DNA from: an uncultured Bacteroidaceae bacterium
GTDB lineage: Bacteria; Bacteroidota; Bacteroidia; Bacteroidales; Bacteroidaceae
NCBI GenBank assembly: GCA_905233465.1
Contig: CAJOEI010000021.1
Location: forward strand, 1-38,941
Direction: 5' to 3'
Length of the DNA stretch: 38,941 bases
The notes under the pieces were generated by a model that did no database searches, had not been told where the DNA came from, and worked only from the letters and a program-made list of their open reading frames with translations. Shown here piece after piece: positions 35,751 through 38,941 of this stretch. Position 1 is the stretch's first letter. Each line of letters starts with the position of its first letter. The position numbers were made by a program, and so were the translations under genes.

Positions 35751-37166
35751 ATGGAACAGAAGTATATACAGACGGCGATTGACTATAAGAAGAACATAGC
35801 CGGCAAGTTTGTGCTCGTGGAGGGCGCGAAGCTGAAACAGCGTGTGGAGGGCGAACGCCTCTGCGTAACGAAGAAGATTGACGGTCACCTGCAAGTGGTG
35901 TTCTGGCAGGACGGCCAAGTGTTTATGCTCAATGCCAGCGGCAAGCAAAAAGCAGAGAAGCTGAAATGCCTCGATGCCTTTGCTGAAGCCATGAAGGCAG
36001 CAGGCGTGAAGTCGGCAACGATCGCAGCAGAACTCTATCTTCCTCGTCCTGACGGGCGTCCTCGTTGTGGCGATGTAGCTGCTGCGTTGGCAGACGATGC
36101 CAAGCGTGACGAACTCAGCCTCGCCCCATTCGATATCATCGAACTTGACGGTGAGCCTTGGAAGGTAGAGCACTACAGCGAAACATATAAAAAGCTCGAG
36201 AAGCTTTTTATAGTTGAAAGTTTAAAGTTGAAAGTTGAAAGCTCATTAGTTACTCCAGTCCAAATGAGGAACGCAACAAACCACGACGAGGTACAGGAAA
36301 TCTACGACGAATGGGTCGTAGGCGAAGGTGCCGAGGGATTGGTGGTTCACTCAGAATCACCTATGGTATGGAAGGTAAAGCCTCGCCATACCATTGATGC
36401 AGCCGTCATTGGTTACACCACAGCAGATCGTGGTATTCGCGACTTGATGTTTGCCGTGCGCCGCCCAGACGGACTCTACCAGATGTTTGTCTTAGGTTCT
36501 ACCGGTCTGACCGATGAGCAGCGTGCCGACATTGCCCAGCGACTGAGCACGAAGCATGTGGAGTCGCAGTATGTGCTCTCAGATTCTCGTGGCATCGCCT
36601 ACCAAATGGTGAAACCCGAGCTGGTGTTCGAGATCAGCGTATTGGAACTCGTGGCTCGTGGCAATGATGATAAGATTAAGATGAACCCGTTGCTTCGTTA
36701 TCTCCCCTCGCCAGTTGGAGAGGGGTCAGGGGGTGAGGCTGGTTGGCTGATGGAGGGAGTTACTCCTGGTGTTGTGGCTTTGGGTATCACTATCGACCAA
36801 GAGCGTACAGACAAACAGCCCAATGAAACCGATGTACGCATCTCCCAACTAACAGACATCTGTCCCTTCGAAGAGGAGGCTCCCTCCACTCTCCACCTTC
36901 AACCTTCCACCCTCTTAGAACGTCATGTCTATAAAAAGGTATCGGGCGCAAAAGTCATGCTCCACAAGTTCCTGCTTTGGAAGACCAACAAGGAACAGAG
37001 TGGCCGCTATCCTGCTTACATCATCTATCACACCGACTTCAGCTCCAGCCGTAAGGAGCTGATCAAGCGCGACATGCTCTACTCAAACGATGAACAGCAG
37101 ATCAGCGACCTCCTTGCTGCCGAGATTGCTGACAACGTGAAAAAAGGCTGGGAAGAGGTTAAGTGA
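35751..37166 (+). CDS. ATP-dependent DNA/RNA ligase-like nucleotidyltransferase
   Basis: A 471-residue protein with the covalent nucleotidyltransferase motifs in order: motif I KIDG (Lys42 as adenylated lysine), AELYLPR (about 95-101), motif III FDIIELDGE (about 125-133), motif IV EGLVVHS (about 197-203) and motif V WKVKPRH. Motif I lacks the Arg usual two positions after the glycine (KIDGHL). The C-terminal 150 residues do not look like a standard OB domain. Three repeat-derived inserts lie in frame (36213-36240, about 36709-36745, 36888-36915). ATG 35751 is preferred; one at 35727 overlaps the previous gene. It is flanked on both sides by LRR genes. DNA versus RNA substrate cannot be told from sequence. 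Confidence 0.7.
   Translation: MEQKYIQTAIDYKKNIAGKFVLVEGAKLKQRVEGERLCVTKKIDGHLQVVFWQDGQVFMLNASGKQKAEKLKCLDAFAEAMKAAGVKSATIAAELYLPRPDGRPRCGDVAAALADDAKRDELSLAPFDIIELDGEPWKVEHYSETYKKLEKLFIVESLKLKVESSLVTPVQMRNATNHDEVQEIYDEWVVGEGAEGLVVHSESPMVWKVKPRHTIDAAVIGYTTADRGIRDLMFAVRRPDGLYQMFVLGSTGLTDEQRADIAQRLSTKHVESQYVLSDSRGIAYQMVKPELVFEISVLELVARGNDDKIKMNPLLRYLPSPVGEGSGGEAGWLMEGVTPGVVALGITIDQERTDKQPNETDVRISQLTDICPFEEEAPSTLHLQPSTLLERHVYKKVSGAKVMLHKFLLWKTNKEQSGRYPAYIIYHTDFSSSRKELIKRDMLYSNDEQQISDLLAAEIADNVKKGWEEVK
36186..36240. repeat. perfect hairpin plus heptamers inside the ligase gene
   Basis: TATAAAAAGCT (36186-36196) and AGCTTTTTATA (36202-36212) form a perfect 11-bp stem with a 5-nt loop. Four heptamers follow directly (GTTGAAA, GTTTAAA, GTTGAAA, GTTGAAA; 36213-36240). 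All of it is read in frame as part of YKKLEKLFIVESLKLKVESS. Confidence 0.85.
36709..36745. repeat. GC-rich dispersed repeat inside the ligase gene
   Basis: A block with CCCCTC and GAGGGG arms, then GGGGGTGAGG, is read in frame as LPSPVGEGSGGEAG. Its style matches the C/G-rich inverted repeat after susF. Confidence 0.6.
36888..36915. repeat. second in-frame heptamer block in the ligase gene
   Basis: ACTCTCC, ACCTTCA, ACCTTCC, ACCCTCT are read as STLHLQPSTL; frame is kept. Confidence 0.75.
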
Positions 37167-37176
37167 AAAATAAGAA

Positions 37177-37201
37177 CCTCACGATGTACAGGTAATCGTG
37201 A
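37177..37201 (+). promoter_or_regulatory. LRR-gene leader hairpin, copy 3
   Basis: TCACGAT and ATCGTGA form a perfect 7-bp stem around GTACAGGTA, 9 bases before the ATG and 10 bases after the ligase stop. Compared with copies 1 and 2 the stem is better paired and the loop is unchanged. Confidence 0.75.
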
Positions 37202-37210
37202 AAGTGGCTG

Positions 37211-38257
37211 ATGGCAAAATATGAAATAAAAGACGGAGTGGGTATCATTCCTGAAGGAACTACAGTCGTAGAAGCTAAAGCTTTCGTTGATTGTGAAGAA
37301 TTGAAGAATGTTGTTATACCTGATTCGGTAACCAGAATTGGATATGCTGCATTTGCCTATTGCGGTGGCCTGACGAACATCATCATTCCTGATTCGGTGA
37401 CTGAGATCGGACAAGAAGTATTCACTGGTTGTAAAGGGTTGGATACTGTCACAATTGGCAGTTCTGTCAGAGAAATAGGAGATGGAGTCTTTAAGGGTTG
37501 CGACAGCCTGAAACAAATAATCTTTCGCATTGCAGATCCTGCGCTCATTGAGACAGAACGCGGTGTGGAATTAGGTGGCTACCAAGCTATATTGTGTGTG
37601 CCTGAAAAGAAAAGCATTGCGGCATTTAAGAAGAAAGCTATCTGGAAGAAATATGCAGGAATTGAGGTTTTCGATACTGCGGGCGATGATCTTTCTGTGG
37701 CTGACAAAGAACGCGAAAATGCCGACAAGGCACTCCTTGAGATGGTTGGAATGAAAGACTGTGGACTGCAACTGGCTCCTATTCCGGCAGACTGCAAACC
37801 AGAGGAGATGCTGACAGTTGTTTATAATGTTGATGAAAGTGAACTTCCGTTTACTGCTGTCATTGACGAAGGCGAGAAAAATGTCGGTTGCATGTTAATT
37901 GATGATAAGGCACCTCAGAACTTTAAGGCTAAAATCAGCTTTAAGAAGGCTGGACGGCACATCGTACGATTATTCCCACTTGTTGTTTTCAAGAGTACTT
38001 TCCTTTTGAATGGTTTTCCTGGCAGTGAACTGATCAAATATCCAGATAGCAGAGATAAAATAGATGGTGTGGACTTCTTTGCTCATAGCAAATTCGTCCC
38101 AAAGAAATTGTTGCTGGGGGCAGGATTTAACTCTTATATACCAGATGATTGTATCAAGTATATTCAGGAGATTGCTGTTGTTCCCAACAATCCGTATATG
38201 GAGATGCAGAACGGAGACATCATCAGGAAAAAAGATAAAAAAGTGATTAATAAGTAG
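37211..38257 (+). CDS. LRR protein with a unique C-terminal domain
   Basis: A 348-residue cytoplasmic protein. The shared start MAKYEIKDGVGIIPEGT leads into about four LRR_5 repeats (20-110), then the same cap as the 558-residue paralogue (RIADPALIETERGVELGGYQAILCVP...FKKKAIWKKYAGIEVF, about 111-157). A 190-residue C-terminal domain follows that I do not recognise (LEMVGMKDCGLQLAPIPADC...PFTAVIDEGEKNVGCMLIDD...). So the family has constant ends and a variable centre or tail. No signal peptide. Possibly co-transcribed with the ligase-like gene 44 bases upstream. Confidence 0.8.
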   Translation: MAKYEIKDGVGIIPEGTTVVEAKAFVDCEELKNVVIPDSVTRIGYAAFAYCGGLTNIIIPDSVTEIGQEVFTGCKGLDTVTIGSSVREIGDGVFKGCDSLKQIIFRIADPALIETERGVELGGYQAILCVPEKKSIAAFKKKAIWKKYAGIEVFDTAGDDLSVADKERENADKALLEMVGMKDCGLQLAPIPADCKPEEMLTVVYNVDESELPFTAVIDEGEKNVGCMLIDDKAPQNFKAKISFKKAGRHIVRLFPLVVFKSTFLLNGFPGSELIKYPDSRDKIDGVDFFAHSKFVPKKLLLGAGFNSYIPDDCIKYIQEIAVVPNNPYMEMQNGDIIRKKDKKVINK

Positions 38258-38272
38258 AATAATAAGATAAGA

Positions 38273-38297
38273 CCTCACGATGTACAGGCAATCGTGA
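38273..38297 (+). promoter_or_regulatory. LRR-gene leader hairpin, copy 4
   Basis: Perfect TCACGAT / ATCGTGA stem around GTACAGGCA (one loop change from copy 3), 9 bases before the ATG. It is 15 bases after the stop of the previous LRR gene. Confidence 0.75.
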
Positions 38298-38306
38298 AAG
38301 TGGCTT

Positions 38307-38640
38307 ATGGCAAAATATGAAATCAAGGATGGAGTGGGAATCATCCCTGAAGGGACAGTACAAATAGATCCTTATGCTTTTCAAGATTGTGTGGATCTAA
38401 CGAGTGTCACTATTCCTGAATCGGTTACTGAAATATTATGGAATGCGTTTGATGGCTGTATTGGCCTAAAAGTATTTCCCTTCCTAAGTCTTTAACAAAG
38501 ATTGATGGCCGCTGCTTTAAAGGATGTACTCAACTTTCTGAAATCACCATTCCAGAATCTGTGACTTATATCGGGAGTAGTGCATTCGAAGGTTGCACGG
38601 GACTTACGAGCATCGTTATCCCAGCATCGGTGAGGGAACT
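38307..38640 (+). pseudogene. third LRR gene, frameshifted and cut off
   Basis: It begins MAKYEIKDGVGIIPEGT and continues with LRR_5 repeats (AFQDCVDLTSVTIPESVTEI). The frame breaks after GLK at the AAAA run near 38467-38471 and stops at 38493-38495. One added A restores the family sequence (ISLPKSLTKIDGRCFKGCTQLSEITIPESV... to about 38640). After that the sequence turns into transposase. A homopolymer slip, a sequencing error or true decay would all explain the frameshift. Confidence 0.75.
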
Positions 38641-38941
38641 CTACGATACTTTCAATGGACAAGGATGCTCATGGTCGCAAGGGAGCATTGGTTGCCATCG
38701 TCAGCGGCACTAAGGTGGATGATGTCGCGGATGCACTTCTCAGGATTCACTGGTATCTGCGTGCCAAGGTACGTGAGGTGACGATGGACTTCTCCGAGGG
38801 CATGCATCAGATTGTCCTGCAGTATTTCCCCTATGCAGACACTACCCTTGACCGTTTCCACATGCAGCAACTCGTTTCGGACGCCATGCAGGAGTTGCGA
38901 CTGAAGCATAAGAAGGAGGCTCAGAAGGCACAGAACGAGCA
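38640..38941 (+). mobile_element. partial ISL3-type transposase
   Basis: From the ATG at 38655 a frame runs off the window end: MDKDAHGRKGALVAIVSG..., VREVTMDFSEGMHQIVLQYFP, TTLDRFHMQQLVSDAMQELR. This is the DDE_Tnp_ISL3 catalytic core, with the conserved Asp in TMDFS and the DRFH motif. The N-terminal zinc-finger and helix-turn-helix part is absent, and no terminal inverted repeat separates it from the LRR gene. The codons just upstream (ELYTILS-like with two bases missing) suggest the homology begins around 38635-38650. Continuation lies outside the window. Confidence 0.75.

Overview
The window looks like a chromosomal segment of a Bacteroidota bacterium, most likely Prevotellaceae (Prevotella/Segatella-like). 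Three things point there: a porP-K-L-M-N type IX secretion operon, a SusC/D/E/F starch locus with a GH97 alpha-glucosidase, and promoters of the Bacteroidota -33 TTTG / -7 TAnnTTTG type. Genus is inferred from gene content and the style of the repeats, not proven.

Layout. (1) 1-578: possible tail of an upstream gene, a 7-bp-period tandem array, and a cluster of tiny hairpins in the leader of rnr. (2) 579-12996, plus strand: RNase R; porP, porK, porL, porM, porN (type IX secretion trans-envelope complex); a small outer-membrane beta-barrel protein; priA; a reduced MFS-like membrane protein. (3) 13009-26930: starch/maltodextrin locus in two divergent units. The minus-strand unit holds an MFS maltose/oligosaccharide permease, a GH77 4-alpha-glucanotransferase and a periplasmic GH97 alpha-glucosidase. 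The plus-strand unit is susC-susD-susE-susF and ends at a strong terminator. No outer-membrane GH13 amylase (SusG) is present. (4) 27154-28437, minus strand: three small proteins of unknown function, with a striking array of tandem palindromes between the first two. (5) 28721-38941, plus strand: an accessory region with a AAA+ ATPase, three unrecognised proteins, a AAA_14/DUF4143 ATPase, an ATP-dependent ligase-like nucleotidyltransferase, and a family of cytoplasmic (signal-less) BspA-type leucine-rich-repeat proteins. Four LRR starts (two intact genes, one stub, one frameshifted) share the same hairpin leader and the same N-terminus. The region ends in a partial ISL3-type transposase fused to the broken last LRR gene.

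Working together: SusC/D/E/F bind and import maltooligosaccharides, GH97 releases glucose in the periplasm, and the MFS permease and GH77 enzyme handle maltose and short dextrins in the cytoplasm. PorK/N (outer-membrane ring), PorL/M (inner-membrane motor) and PorP make up the core of the secretion machine.

Two genome-wide textures stand out. Short tandem repeats of mainly 7-bp period, with changing sequence, sit between genes and also inside them, where they supply signal peptides, start/stop codons and in-frame loops of conserved enzymes. Micro-hairpins with short stems and mostly 3-nt loops recur in 5' leaders. The most unusual biology is the LRR cassette family with its shared leader around the ligase, and the 22-bp tandem palindrome array at 27697-27782.
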